From Mesobacillus jeotgali (GTDB taxonomy: Bacteria > Bacillota > Bacilli > Bacillales > Cytobacillaceae): 64,000 nucleotides of DNA. The notes under the pieces were generated by a model. That model saw only the letters and a list, made by a program, of their open reading frames with translations, ran no database searches and was not told the origin of the DNA. Where the stretch lies: assembly GCF_031759225.1 (NCBI RefSeq), contig NZ_CP134494.1:436001-500000 (forward strand), read 5' to 3'. Shown in pieces: positions 17,423-25,942 of this stretch. Position 1 is the stretch's first letter. Each line of letters opens with the position of its first letter. A program made the position numbers and the translations under genes.

Positions 17423-18718
17423 ATGAATTATAACCAGAATAAGAAGATTGCTCAAATAACTTCTCAGACTCTTATTATAGGAGTCGATATTGCCAAATTC
17501 AAGCATGTGGCACGGGCTCAAGATTTTAGGGGAATAGAGTTTGGATCTCCATGTCAATTTGAAAATACTAAAGAAGGAATTGAGCATTTTCTTAAATGGA
17601 TTTCGGAAATTAAAAAAGAACAGCGTATGGAAAAAGTGATGGTTGGCATGGAGCCGACAGGCCATTATTGGTTTAACTTGGCCCATATTTTAAAAGATAA
17701 CGGGATTAAATTTGTCGCTGTAAACCCCTTGCACGTCAAGAAAAGCAAGGAGTTGGATGATAACTCACCTACGAAGAATGATGTGAAAGATGCCAAGGTC
17801 ATAGCTCAGCTGGTCAAGGACGGAAGATACGCAGAACCTACGATACCGCAAGGTGTTTATGCAGAACTCCGGGTGGCAAAGAAAATTCGCGATCTTTTAA
17901 CTGAAGACCTACAAACGGTCCAAGGACAGGTACACAACTGGATTGACCGGTATTTTCCGGAATTCCTCAAGGTATTTAAGAAATGGGAAGGTAAGGCTGC
18001 TTTACAATTCTTAAAGCTCTATGCCTTGCCACATGAAATAGCTGTATTCACCGAAGAAGAACTACTCGTTCATTTGAGAAAATCCGTATCACGGAGTGTT
18101 GGATTAAACAAGATTCGCGAGTTAAAACAGGCAGCCAGTAAGTCCATCGGACTTCGACAAGGTGCTGAAATGGCCAGGCTTGAGCTAAAAACCATTCTGG
18201 CTAAGTATGAATTAATCCAGTTACAATTCGGAGAATTGGATGCAAGACTTGACGGTCTGCTTAATGATATTCCAGGTGTACAACAAATGTTAGCGATAAA
18301 AGGTGTGGGCAGGGATACAATTGCCGGCTTCTTCGCTGAAGTAGGAGATTTAGGCGAATATAATCATCCCAGGCAAATTATCAAGCTGGCCGGTTTAAGC
18401 TTGAAAGAAAATACATCGGGTAAGCACAAAGGAAAAACGACCATTACAAAAAGGGGCCGTAAGAAGCTAAGGGCCCTGTTATTCAGGGTTTGTATGATTC
18501 TTGTCGCCAAAAATACGGCATTTAAGGCGTTACATGCGTACTATACTCAACGTCCGGATAATCCATTAAAGAAGATGCAGTCCCTGATCGCTTTGTGTAA
18601 TAAACTAATCCGGATCCTCTTTAGTATTGGTAAAAAGCAATTTGAGTTTAATGAAGAAAAGATGTTAAAGGACATCCCTCATTTGGCACTAGCCCAGAAG
18701 ACGGAAATGGCAGCGTAA
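17423..18718 (+). CDS. IS110-family transposase, copy 2
   Basis: 431 residues, identical to the transposase at 13660 including ribosome site and flanks. The DEDD residues and Tnp20 C-terminal domain are intact, so both copies look functional. Confidence 0.95.
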   Translation: MNYNQNKKIAQITSQTLIIGVDIAKFKHVARAQDFRGIEFGSPCQFENTKEGIEHFLKWISEIKKEQRMEKVMVGMEPTGHYWFNLAHILKDNGIKFVAVNPLHVKKSKELDDNSPTKNDVKDAKVIAQLVKDGRYAEPTIPQGVYAELRVAKKIRDLLTEDLQTVQGQVHNWIDRYFPEFLKVFKKWEGKAALQFLKLYALPHEIAVFTEEELLVHLRKSVSRSVGLNKIRELKQAASKSIGLRQGAEMARLELKTILAKYELIQLQFGELDARLDGLLNDIPGVQQMLAIKGVGRDTIAGFFAEVGDLGEYNHPRQIIKLAGLSLKENTSGKHKGKTTITKRGRKKLRALLFRVCMILVAKNTAFKALHAYYTQRPDNPLKKMQSLIALCNKLIRILFSIGKKQFEFNEEKMLKDIPHLALAQKTEMAA

Positions 18719-18775
18719 CTCTGTTTTAGTTTAGATGAATAGTAGTTCTGGTTTTATAGATTTTGGAGACATTTG

Positions 18776-18978
18776 AAGCACGGATTAGTCGGCAAAGCAA
18801 CTAAATTACGGGCTAAGACCCTGTGGGGCAGCATGGCTGACATCCACCTCATGGAAAGGTTGGACGAAGGAATTTGAGAGCGAAGACTCTGTGAGGCATG
18901 GGAGGGTTGACCTCCATGAGTAAATGTGGACATCCACCAGTGCGGTTATATTTTTACTCATCCACCATTTTCTGTAAG
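18776..18978 (+). ncRNA. candidate bridge/seek RNA of IS copy 2
   Basis: Same sequence as the candidate RNA of copy 1 (offset 3763). GGGGCAGCAT is at 18825-18834 and again matches the left junction of this copy (17297-17306). Confidence 0.5.
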
Positions 18979-19168
18979 GAACTGGTTAGTGGGTTGTAGC
19001 TCTTTTTTCTTACTCTGTCCAAAAAAATCCTTTCAAGTGAAGATCCTCCATTTATAAAGCCAGTTACCGGAAGGTAAACGACTATGAAATTCTAAGAAAA
19101 CATGAGTAAATCGGCGTTTTGGCTTCATTTATTGAGGGAGAAGAGTTTAAGAAGAAAGGGTGTGCAAT

Positions 19169-19702
19169 TTGGATATTTTTAATTATCTTGAAGAAATGCA
19201 GGAGGACATATTAAAGTGTGATTTAGCTACCTTCGAGAAAAAATACTATGAAATATGTCTTGATAAATCGGGAGAAGATGAAGCAATAACAATTCAAAAA
19301 GTAAATATGGCTGAGTATCGGGAATCAGTTGAGAATGGAATTTCCCAATCCTTGAATTTAGCTGCTAAGAGTTCAGCTAAAGTAATTTATTTTGAATATG
19401 ATATGGATAATGGATGGAGCAGCACCTTTTTCATTTGTGATGAATACAATGATCCCTTCGAAGAAGATGACGAGTGGGCTTGTGACTGGATTGAGGAGGT
19501 TGATGGAGGCTCTCTTGAAGAATTCTCTGATATTTATTTAGAAAATGGGTTCGATTCAACAGATAAAGCTTTAGGTAATACATTATATTTAATTGCAAGA
19601 ACAGTTTGTTTGTTTTCCGGTGTGTGTCAAAAAGTCGAAATGAACATTCCGATTTGTATAGCCTTTCACGACCAAGATCGAATAATGAGAGTAAGAATGT
19701 AA
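19169..19702 (+). CDS. protein of unknown function, acidic
   Basis: 177 residues, strongly acidic, with no signal or membrane span. It begins MDIFNYLEEMQEDILKCD and has the motif DNGWSSTFFICDEYNDPF and, later, a hydrophobic helix NTLYLIARTVCLFSG. I recognise no family; small acidic proteins like this are often toxin-immunity proteins, but nothing here proves it. A TTG at 19169 lies 8 bases after AAAGGG; a GTG three codons earlier is too close. Its promoter region was replaced by IS copy 2, whose right end is 28 bases upstream. Confidence 0.6.
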   Translation: MDIFNYLEEMQEDILKCDLATFEKKYYEICLDKSGEDEAITIQKVNMAEYRESVENGISQSLNLAAKSSAKVIYFEYDMDNGWSSTFFICDEYNDPFEEDDEWACDWIEEVDGGSLEEFSDIYLENGFDSTDKALGNTLYLIARTVCLFSGVCQKVEMNIPICIAFHDQDRIMRVRM

Positions 19703-19906
19703 GGTGAATTAGTAATGGTAGAAAATAGTGTTTTCGTGTGGATTGCATAGAATATTAAACATTGTGAAGTTTTGTACTTAAACTACCATGAAAATTAACT
19801 TCTGCGATTCTGTAAAAAAGGCAATACTTAAGAAGACGCAGCTCGTTCGTTTTTTAAAAAGGGAGAGCGCCAAATTCATTGATCTATGGTAATTGAGTGG
19901 ACTGGT

Positions 19907-21130
19907 TTAAGATGCTTTAGGTTCTTCTAACTTAACAATGTATCCTAAGCTTTCTAGTCGTCTCAGTGAATGCCTGACAATAGATTGTTGTCTCTGCTTA
20001 TCAAAGTAGTCTTCGCCTAAGTCTACATACATTTCTTTCCGTGTTAAGAGATAATAAGAGATACGTAACATGGCGTGAGCGACTACGATTCCAGCACGTT
20101 TCTTGCCTTTTCGTGAGGCTGTACGCCTATACAGTGCTCCGAGATAGTTTTTGGATCCCCTTACGGAATGAGCTGCTTCAGTTAACGCTGACCTTAAATA
20201 TTTGTTTCCTTTTTTGGTTTTGGCCGATTTCCTTTTCCCTGCACTTTCATTCTGTCCTGGAACCAAACCTGCCCAGGAACACATGTGGGCTGCAGTTGGG
20301 AACTGATTTTTTACATCCGTTCCTATTTCAGAAAGGATCTGTTCTGCCATCCGCGTCGCAATGCCTGGAATGGAATCAAGTATTTCTACATCCTCTTGAT
20401 GAACGCTTACTCTTGTCGCGACTTCTTGATCGAGCATCTCGATTTGTTCAGTAAGAAAGTCAATATGGCCTAAAATGGTTTTTAACATTAATCTTTGATG
20501 GGAGTTAATATAACCTTTTAAGGCCAGTTCAAGTTCGTCCTTCTTCTTTTTCATGGTGCGTCGAGCGAAGTTTGCTAGTTTCCCAGGATCTTCTTCTCCA
20601 TCTGCGATTGCGTCAAGCATATCTCTTGCCGAAACACCTAGTACATCCGAAACAACAGAACCCAGCTTAATGTTCGCGCCTTCCAACACCTTTTGGATTC
20701 GGTTATGTTGTCTAGCTCGCTCTTCAATGATACTACGGCGATAGCGAACCAGCTCGCGCAGCTCTCTTTGATTCCGGTCGGGAATATAACTTGCTTTAAG
20801 TAGTCCATGTCGAAGCAGTTTGGCAATCCATTCTGCATCCTTAACATCTGTCTTGCGTCCTGGAACGGCCTTCATATGTTGGGCATTCACCACTAAAAAC
20901 TCTATGTCCTCAGCTTCAAGTAAATTCACGATGGGTTTCCAATAAACGCTCGTGCTTTCCATGGCCACATGGGTACAGCCATGTTGTTTTACCCAGTCCA
21001 CCAATTGTAATAGAAATACAGTTTTGGTGGAGAATGTTTGAATCTCCTTTCCTTTTGGGGTGATGATACAGGCAGTAATGTTATCCTTATGGACATCCAT
21101 ACCACAAGCTCTTTCAATGACTACATCCAT
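19907..21130 (-). CDS. IS110-family transposase (DEDD recombinase)
   Basis: 407 residues. DEDD domain: CGMDVHKDNITACI (D), AMESTSVYWKP (E) and TDVKDAEWIAKLL (D, D). Tnp20 part: LDSIPGIATRMAEQILSEIG, CSWAGLVPGQNESAGKRKSA and GNKYLRSALTEAA. It differs clearly from the 431-residue IS1111-type enzyme in the same window. AAAGGATG lies before the ATG at 21130; the ATG three codons upstream overlaps that site. Confidence 0.93.
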   Translation of the reverse strand: MDVVIERACGMDVHKDNITACIITPKGKEIQTFSTKTVFLLQLVDWVKQHGCTHVAMESTSVYWKPIVNLLEAEDIEFLVVNAQHMKAVPGRKTDVKDAEWIAKLLRHGLLKASYIPDRNQRELRELVRYRRSIIEERARQHNRIQKVLEGANIKLGSVVSDVLGVSARDMLDAIADGEEDPGKLANFARRTMKKKKDELELALKGYINSHQRLMLKTILGHIDFLTEQIEMLDQEVATRVSVHQEDVEILDSIPGIATRMAEQILSEIGTDVKNQFPTAAHMCSWAGLVPGQNESAGKRKSAKTKKGNKYLRSALTEAAHSVRGSKNYLGALYRRTASRKGKKRAGIVVAHAMLRISYYLLTRKEMYVDLGEDYFDKQRQQSIVRHSLRRLESLGYIVKLEEPKAS

Positions 21131-21139
21131 TGAAAACAT

Positions 21140-21388
21140 CCTTTCTACGGCAAACTTGAAATAGAGGCTGGTGCATCAACCAGAATAGGATTAATCTACC
21201 ATGTGTGCTTCCCTAAAGGGAGCTACAGTCAGTGGTGCACCGTGGTCGGTGGAGTCAGACTAACGGATGGGCTCTAACGCACCATAGTTCAGCGACCTTC
21301 CTCTTCCAGCCGTAGAATCAGTATTGACGGTTCGGAACCATTTTCATTCTCTGTGGTGAAGCGCCGATTTTTTGCGCTTCATGGATGG
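21140..21388 (-). ncRNA. candidate bridge RNA of the second IS110 element
   Basis: The region between the element end and its transposase, read on the minus strand. It contains CCGTTAG (complement of 21260-21266), identical to the target next to the junction, directly preceded by GCCCATC, close to the element end AGCCATCC. A second GCGTTAG lies 10 bases away (complement of 21274-21280). Stems include GCTCCC-TTTA-GGGAGC. Adjacent donor-like and target-like segments in one loop region fit a bridge RNA. Ends are uncertain. Confidence 0.4.
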
Positions 21389-21407
21389 CTAACGGGTGCA
21401 AGAGTAC

Positions 21408-21436
21408 AGAAGCAACGCATAATTTGCGTTGCTTCT
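21408..21436. terminator. strong hairpin between IS110 and recombinase gene
   Basis: A perfect 12-bp stem, AGAAGCAACGCA with TGCGTTGCTTCT, loop TAATT. It sits just past the recombinase stop codon. The T run is weak, so termination is probable but not certain. Confidence 0.6.
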
Positions 21437-21444
21437 TCGCTTTG

Positions 21445-22284
21445 TTAGAAGTATTTCTGGTAAAACTCCTGTCTCAGCCTTCCGCTTAGTTGGGCATATA
21501 TTCGAGTGGTTTCACTTTTCTCGTGGCCCAAAAGGCTTTGGATAACTTCAACTGGGGCTCCATTATTCAATAAATGGGTGGCATAGCTGTGTCGGAGTTG
21601 GTGGGGATGAATTTCCTTATCTATGCCGGCACGCGCTGAGATTTTCTTAATGTAATACCTCATTTGGGCAATACTCATCCTGTGTGGCTGTCTATCTGTT
21701 ACAAAAATGGCCGGATCTTTATCCTGGCGGCTATCAATGTATCGCTTAAGCCATAACTCTGCCCGAATATTAAAATACACTTCACGTTCCTTGTCACCCT
21801 TTCCCCTGACGATGGCAGAACGGTTGGACCAATTAATGCAATTGCGATCAAGTGCAGCAATTTCACCGATTCTGCAGCCAGTTGAAAACATAAATTCAAA
21901 AAGTGCCTTTTCCATAGGACTTAGACAGGCTTCACGCAAAAGTTCAATCTCCCTTTCCGATAGAAACTTTGGAATTCTCTTGCCCGCTTTAGGCTCCTTG
22001 ATCTTTGCTGCTGGATTTATGGATATATGGCCTTCCTCGTGACACCAGCGGAACAATGACTTAAGAAACCGGATTCTGTGGGCCAAACTTGAGGGTTTTA
22101 AATCCTTGCCTTGAGTAACAAGATATTTCTTTAATCCTTCTGTGTCGAAACTATCGATATTCGGATCATTAAAATAACCGATGAGTAGCTTTGCTTGGAT
22201 TCCATATGCTTTTAAAGTATAAGGTGAAAAGCCTTCTATACGTTTATCAGCTTCATAGGATTTCCAAGCAGTTGATAACAACAA
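21445..22284 (-). CDS. tyrosine recombinase/integrase
   Basis: 279 residues. N-terminal SAM-like core-binding domain (about 1-85, SPYTLKAYGIQAKLLIGYF) and C-terminal catalytic domain with the active-site set: R in TGCRIGE, K in VRGKGDKERE, HQLRH (H, R), H in LLGHEKS and the nucleophile Y in TTRIYAQLS. It cuts and rejoins DNA at specific sites; substrate site and partner are unknown. The TTG start is 6 bases after GGAGGG. No att-like duplication or element backbone is visible, so it is an orphan integrase in the accessory block. Confidence 0.88.
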   Translation of the reverse strand: MLLSTAWKSYEADKRIEGFSPYTLKAYGIQAKLLIGYFNDPNIDSFDTEGLKKYLVTQGKDLKPSSLAHRIRFLKSLFRWCHEEGHISINPAAKIKEPKAGKRIPKFLSEREIELLREACLSPMEKALFEFMFSTGCRIGEIAALDRNCINWSNRSAIVRGKGDKEREVYFNIRAELWLKRYIDSRQDKDPAIFVTDRQPHRMSIAQMRYYIKKISARAGIDKEIHPHQLRHSYATHLLNNGAPVEVIQSLLGHEKSETTRIYAQLSGRLRQEFYQKYF

Positions 22285-22598
22285 ACCAATCCCTCCTATT
22301 TAATTAGGATATTAGAAGGTATTCTTGCCAGTTTTATAGAAATTTAGACTTGGTGAATAGGATTTAAACCTCTAAAATATGAGTGTGCAGTATAAGTTTT
22401 ACAAATTCAATGTGTTTAAATGTCTTAATTATGACTGAAGTTCATATAAACATTTAATGATGATACAAACAAATCTTGTGATAAATCTAGTCCCCCAGAT
22501 TTATCAGATATATGAAAGGAGTAAATATTTAATGAACAATCCAATTTAAATGTTTCCCTATTTAAGTAAAATTCATTTCAGAAATTGGGGGACATAAA
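22285..22598 (+). promoter_or_regulatory. possible translational attenuator before the MFS gene
   Basis: A hairpin GATAAATCT (22480-22488) with AGATTTATC (22497-22505) is followed by AAAGGAG and a five-codon frame MNNPI at 22532-22549. The end of that mini-frame, CCAATTT (22541-22547), is complementary to AAATTGG (22582-22588), which runs into the GGGGGA ribosome site of the transporter gene. This is the layout of ribosome-stalling attenuators that control antibiotic-efflux genes. No other gene is seen in these 314 bases. Confidence 0.4.
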
Positions 22599-23813
22599 AT
22601 GATGAACTTGAATAAAAACTTTTCTTTATTACTATTGGGTCAATCACTCGCTAATATTGGCGATGTATTGTATATGGTCAGTATTATTAGTACGATTTTT
22701 GAATTAACAGGCTCGGCAACCGCTTCTTCATTTGTACCATTTACAATTACATCTTCCATGTTTATATCTAGTCTGTTGACACCACTCTTGGTGGGGAAAG
22801 TAAATCTTAAATGGTTATTGGCTGGATCGCAAATCGGAAAGACTATTCTGCTTTTTATTCTGGGATTTATGTTAGTTGGAGTTACAACATCAAATTATTA
22901 TTTGATTTTCTCAATCATAGGATTGATTGCTTTACTAGATGGATGTGCAAATCCAATAAGACAGACATTAATTCCATACTATGTTAAGCCTAGTCAATTA
23001 ATTAAAGCCAATGGACTTGCAGAAACTGTTACGCAGATCATACAAGCAGTGATGTGGTTCATAGGGAGTTTATTCTTAATTATTATGAGCTCACAGCAAC
23101 TGGTCTGGTTAGCAGGAGGTTTGTTTATCGTAGCAAGCATCTTGCTAAGTCTTTTAGAAAGTGTAGCTGATAATAGAATTAAGGCTAAAGGGAAATTTGA
23201 ACAGATTACAGAGGGATGGGTAAATTTATCTAACACTCCAGTATTAAAAAAGATTGCTTGGCTAGACTTCTTTGAGACAATCGCAGGAACGGTTTGGATA
23301 GCAGCCATACTCCTTGTGTTCGTTAACGATGCTTTAGAGGTTGGTGGACAGTGGTGGGGATTTATCAATGGTGCCTTCTTTATAGGATTGATTTTAGGAA
23401 GTGTTTACTGCATTAAATATTCTTCAATCATTGAAAAGAAATTGGGGACCTTTATATTTATAGGTTCAATCCTGAGTTCCTTAGTAACATTACTATTTAG
23501 CCTAAACAGCATACCAATCGCTGCACTCCTATTGTCGCTCTTTGTAGGGATTTTTGGACAAATTAAAGGCATACCTCAACAAACAGTGATACAAACCAGC
23601 GTTACAAAAGAACAGTTATCAACGGTTTATACTTCGTTAGGAGCTATCGGTACTGGAATCTTTGGCGTTGGTTCTCTTGTTATGGGACTGTTAGCAGATT
23701 TACTGGAAATAAGAATCGTGTTTATTATCTCAGGAATACTGCTTGCAGTGGTCAGTTTAATTGTTTATAAAAGTAAGCACTTGTTTGTTAGGAATATAAT
23801 CGAATTTGAATAA
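22599..23813 (+). CDS. MFS efflux transporter (macrolide-efflux-like)
   Basis: 404 residues, 12 hydrophobic spans. The N-terminus FSLLLLGQSLANIGDVLYMVS and the PIRQTLIPYYVKPSQLIKANGL segment are typical of the MefA/DHA3-like subgroup of drug exporters. Substrate not certain. GGGGGA lies 6 bases before the ATG. A possible leader-peptide attenuator upstream suggests drug-inducible translation. Low-GC and in the accessory block, so probably acquired. Confidence 0.85.
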   Translation: MMNLNKNFSLLLLGQSLANIGDVLYMVSIISTIFELTGSATASSFVPFTITSSMFISSLLTPLLVGKVNLKWLLAGSQIGKTILLFILGFMLVGVTTSNYYLIFSIIGLIALLDGCANPIRQTLIPYYVKPSQLIKANGLAETVTQIIQAVMWFIGSLFLIIMSSQQLVWLAGGLFIVASILLSLLESVADNRIKAKGKFEQITEGWVNLSNTPVLKKIAWLDFFETIAGTVWIAAILLVFVNDALEVGGQWWGFINGAFFIGLILGSVYCIKYSSIIEKKLGTFIFIGSILSSLVTLLFSLNSIPIAALLLSLFVGIFGQIKGIPQQTVIQTSVTKEQLSTVYTSLGAIGTGIFGVGSLVMGLLADLLEIRIVFIISGILLAVVSLIVYKSKHLFVRNIIEFE

Positions 23814-23825
23814 TGAATGATAGAG

Positions 23826-23860
23826 TGGGACTGCGGATCATCTGTGGTCCCATGCTTTTA
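23826..23860 (+). terminator. weak terminator of the MFS gene
   Basis: TGGGAC (23826-23831) pairs with GTCCCA (23847-23852), followed by TGCTTTTATATTT. Confidence 0.5.
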
Positions 23861-23886
23861 TATTTGTGCTTTTAGGGGCTGAAAAG

Positions 23887-24633
23887 ATGGAGGTAAAGAA
23901 TTCACAAAGCAATTTTAATTTATTGGCAAGAATAAAAATTGTAAAAGGAGAAAACTTTGTAACTATAGAAGATACAAAAAGTCTGGCGAATCAAGAGCTA
24001 ATTGAACTTATAACATATCTGATGGGTCAGTCATTTATAAAGAACTGTAAAAATGTAAATATACTGGTTAATAGTAAATTCAACAAAAAAGTAGACTCTC
24101 TTTTAATAGAAAATGGGTTTAAGTTACATGATGAAAATGTTACTGTTCACAAGGTTTTAGATGATTTATTTAAGGTTGAAAACGGGTTCTTACTAAAGGA
24201 TTTGCACGAACTTTCGTTAGCAGAGTTTAAAAGGGTTTGGGAGGAATCAATGAAAGGATCATTAAATGCACCTTCTTCGCTAAATGTTGACGAACAAATG
24301 CGAAGTGTAGAGCTAGAATTAGGGCCCAACTATAAGAAATCTTGTATTATTGCTTATGATAATGGAAATCCAATCGGAGTAATTATGCCCCATATAGAAG
24401 CGGGGACTTCAAAAGAAGGAAGAATATTTTATTTTGGAATCATTCCAAGCGAAAGAGGGAAGGGGAAAAGCAAACTTCTTCATCAACAAGCATTAGAAAT
24501 ATTGAAAAATGACTTTATGGCCACCCATTATATTGGCTGCACTGGTCACAACAACATTCCAATGCTTAAAACATTCCAGAATAATGGATGTACAGTTATA
24601 GAACGAAATAAGGTTTTCAAAAGGAAAAACTAA
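23887..24633 (+). CDS. GNAT family N-acetyltransferase, two-domain
   Basis: 248 residues. The C-terminal half is a GNAT domain: FYFGIIPSERGKGKSKLLHQ holds the acetyl-CoA loop, followed by CTGHNNIPMLKTFQNNGCTV. The N-terminal 100 residues look like a degenerate GNAT-like part (MGQSFIKNCKNVNILVNSKF, then LIENGFKLHDENVTVHKV). Acceptor unknown. AGGGG lies 9 bases before the ATG at 23887; an upstream GTG in frame lacks a site. Followed by a degraded dispersed palindrome near 24700. Confidence 0.78.
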   Translation: MEVKNSQSNFNLLARIKIVKGENFVTIEDTKSLANQELIELITYLMGQSFIKNCKNVNILVNSKFNKKVDSLLIENGFKLHDENVTVHKVLDDLFKVENGFLLKDLHELSLAEFKRVWEESMKGSLNAPSSLNVDEQMRSVELELGPNYKKSCIIAYDNGNPIGVIMPHIEAGTSKEGRIFYFGIIPSERGKGKSKLLHQQALEILKNDFMATHYIGCTGHNNIPMLKTFQNNGCTVIERNKVFKRKN

Positions 24634-24654
24634 AAATTTGTGAAAGTAATGTGT

Positions 24655-24740
24655 GAGTTGACAAGGAAGGATTAATGTACTTTTTTGTTGAATTCCTTAT
24701 TAAGCTATAGGAGCAGAATACTTAAAGAACGACAAGTTAA
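24655..24740. repeat. degraded dispersed palindrome
   Basis: TTTTTTGTTGAATTCCTTAT, then TAAGCTATAGGAGCAGAATACTTA, preceded by AGGAAGGATTAATGTAC. The arms are diverged but the order of blocks is the same as in the copy at 15926. Confidence 0.5.
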
Positions 24741-24770
24741 AACTTGTTGTAAAACACAAGGAGTTTTTAC

Positions 24771-24866
24771 ATGAAAAAATCTATTCACGAATTAGAGTTG
24801 AGCGATTTCGATTTAAATCCAATATGGAAAACTGCTGAAATGGATGTAGTAATAGTTTATGAATAA
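24771..24866 (+). CDS. 31-residue open frame with good ribosome site
   Basis: ATG at 24771 lies 8 bases after AAGGAG and reads MKKSIHELELSDFDLNPIWK, ending TAA 24866. Its last codons overlap the start of the next gene by 8 bases. The sequence looks like the N-terminus of a larger soluble protein cut short, or a coupling peptide for the next gene. I recognise no family. Confidence 0.4.
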   Translation: MKKSIHELELSDFDLNPIWKTAEMDVVIVYE

Positions 24867-25218
24867 AATAATTATTGTGTTTGTTGGATTATTCTTGGTA
24901 GGTTGGAATGGAGTTCCCAAAAATGAATTGCTCGAAGAAACTTTATATGCAGGATACCATTACTATCTTGACCAAAAATATTCAGATTTTATATTGTGTC
25001 CAAGAATAGACATCGAAAGAATAAAAGGTGATACTCGTAGGCATATTGTTTATGCAAGTGCGTTAAATTATGGTTCACATCATGGTGACATTCCCTATGA
25101 TAGAATTCATTTCACATTAACTGATACTCCAGAAAAGGGTGTTGAAATCAATAAAGTTACAGTAGAAAAAGGTATTTCTGAAAAAGAAAGCCTTATACAA
25201 TGTAGGAGTAGAAACTAA
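24859..25218 (+). CDS. putative secreted protein of unknown function
   Basis: 119 residues. The N-terminus (MNKIIIVFVGLFLVGW) is a short signal-like hydrophobic stretch; the rest contains ETLYAGYHYYLDQKY and VEINKVTVEKGISEKES. It has no strong ribosome site of its own and overlaps the end of the small frame at 24771, suggesting coupling. Family not recognised. Confidence 0.45.
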   Translation: MNKIIIVFVGLFLVGWNGVPKNELLEETLYAGYHYYLDQKYSDFILCPRIDIERIKGDTRRHIVYASALNYGSHHGDIPYDRIHFTLTDTPEKGVEINKVTVEKGISEKESLIQCRSRN

Positions 25219-25227
25219 AAATTCTTA

Positions 25228-25300
25228 TTTCGCCAACGGGTGCCGTATCTTCAAGAAGGAGATCGCACCTTTTTTATTTAAGTAAAGGAGCAGTTACTTT
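25228..25300. repeat. degraded dispersed palindrome
   Basis: TTCGCCAACGGGTGCCG, then AAGAAGGAGATCGCACCTTT, then TTTAAGTAAAGGAGCAGTTA. The blocks match the left and central parts of the dispersed element. The region on to 25507 holds the marR promoter, with an imperfect dyad AGTTTTAAAA/TTTTTAAACT at about 25440-25475. Confidence 0.45.
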
Positions 25301-25507
25301 GAAAAAGATGGGTGTTTTTATTTAGTTAATCATCAAATTTTACAACCCTTCATTATTATTTTGCATTACGAAATCAACTAAGATGAACTTTTGTATGAAT
25401 CATTCTTTTGTCCTCAAAATTTATATTTTTCCCTGAAATTAGTTTTAAAATTAAATAGTTTTATTTTTAAACTTTTTATGCTAAGATACTTTTGGGAGGT
25501 AATTATT

Positions 25508-25939
25508 ATGATTAATAAACCAATTGATTATGAAAAAATCGATTATCTTATTTCGCATATGATAAGAAGTCTTGGAAAGGAAACACAAGAAATATTTGAG
25601 GAAAAGATTACAATTCCTCAATTTATCGTACTTCAAACCATCGCTAAAGATAAAAAGTGTAACTTAAAGGATATAGTCAACGAACTAGGGACTACAACTG
25701 GGGCTGCCTCTTTATTGATTGATAAGATGACTAAATTAGATTATGTCGTCAGAGAAAGAGATACTACCGATAGAAGGCTTATTTGGATTAGTTTCACAGA
25801 AAAAGGCGAAAAATTATATAACCATATCACACAAAAGAGAAATGAAGTTTTAGAACATTATTTTAGTAAGTGGACAGAGGAAGAAACGCAGACGTTTATG
25901 AATTTACTAAACAAAGCGTTCTCGGAGAAAGGGGAATAA
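25508..25939 (+). CDS. MarR family transcriptional regulator
   Basis: 143 residues with a winged helix: ITIPQFIVLQTIAKDKKCNL, then ELGTTTGAASLLIDKMTKL as recognition helix and the wing VVRERDTTDRRLIWISFTEKG. The DxRxx signature is present. It should bind near its own promoter and control the operon in response to a small ligand. The MMPL transporter follows after 3 bases, so it most likely represses efflux of a toxic lipid or drug. TGGGAGG precedes the ATG at 25508; the upstream frame lacks a site. Confidence 0.92.
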   Translation: MINKPIDYEKIDYLISHMIRSLGKETQEIFEEKITIPQFIVLQTIAKDKKCNLKDIVNELGTTTGAASLLIDKMTKLDYVVRERDTTDRRLIWISFTEKGEKLYNHITQKRNEVLEHYFSKWTEEETQTFMNLLNKAFSEKGE

Positions 25940-25942
25940 TTC

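Larger units (their letters stand above)
17304..19140 (+). mobile_element. IS110-family (IS1111-type) insertion sequence, copy 2
   Basis: Identical in length and, as far as read, in sequence to 13541-15377. The left flank TTATTCAACAAACGGGGGC and right flank AAGAGTTTAAGAAG are again the two arms of the dispersed palindrome, and AG is shared at both junctions. Same orientation as copy 1, 1.9 kb apart, so the two could recombine and delete the intervening genes. Confidence 0.9.
19785..21390 (-). mobile_element. IS110-family insertion sequence (second type)
   Basis: About 1606 bp. The left flank reads GTACTTAAACTA and the right flank CTAACGGGTGC; with one CTA counted they rebuild TTAAACTAACGGGTGC, the dispersed element also seen at 28820 and 62655. 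The shared CTA marks the crossover core. The transposase is on the minus strand, with about 250 bases of structured DNA upstream of it, the place where IS110-group bridge RNAs are encoded. No terminal inverted repeats or target duplication are seen, as expected for the family. Confidence 0.8.

Noticed and set aside
21445..22284. Integrative element bounded by the tyrosine recombinase
   Set aside because: No att-like direct repeats, tRNA gene or phage/conjugation genes in the window.
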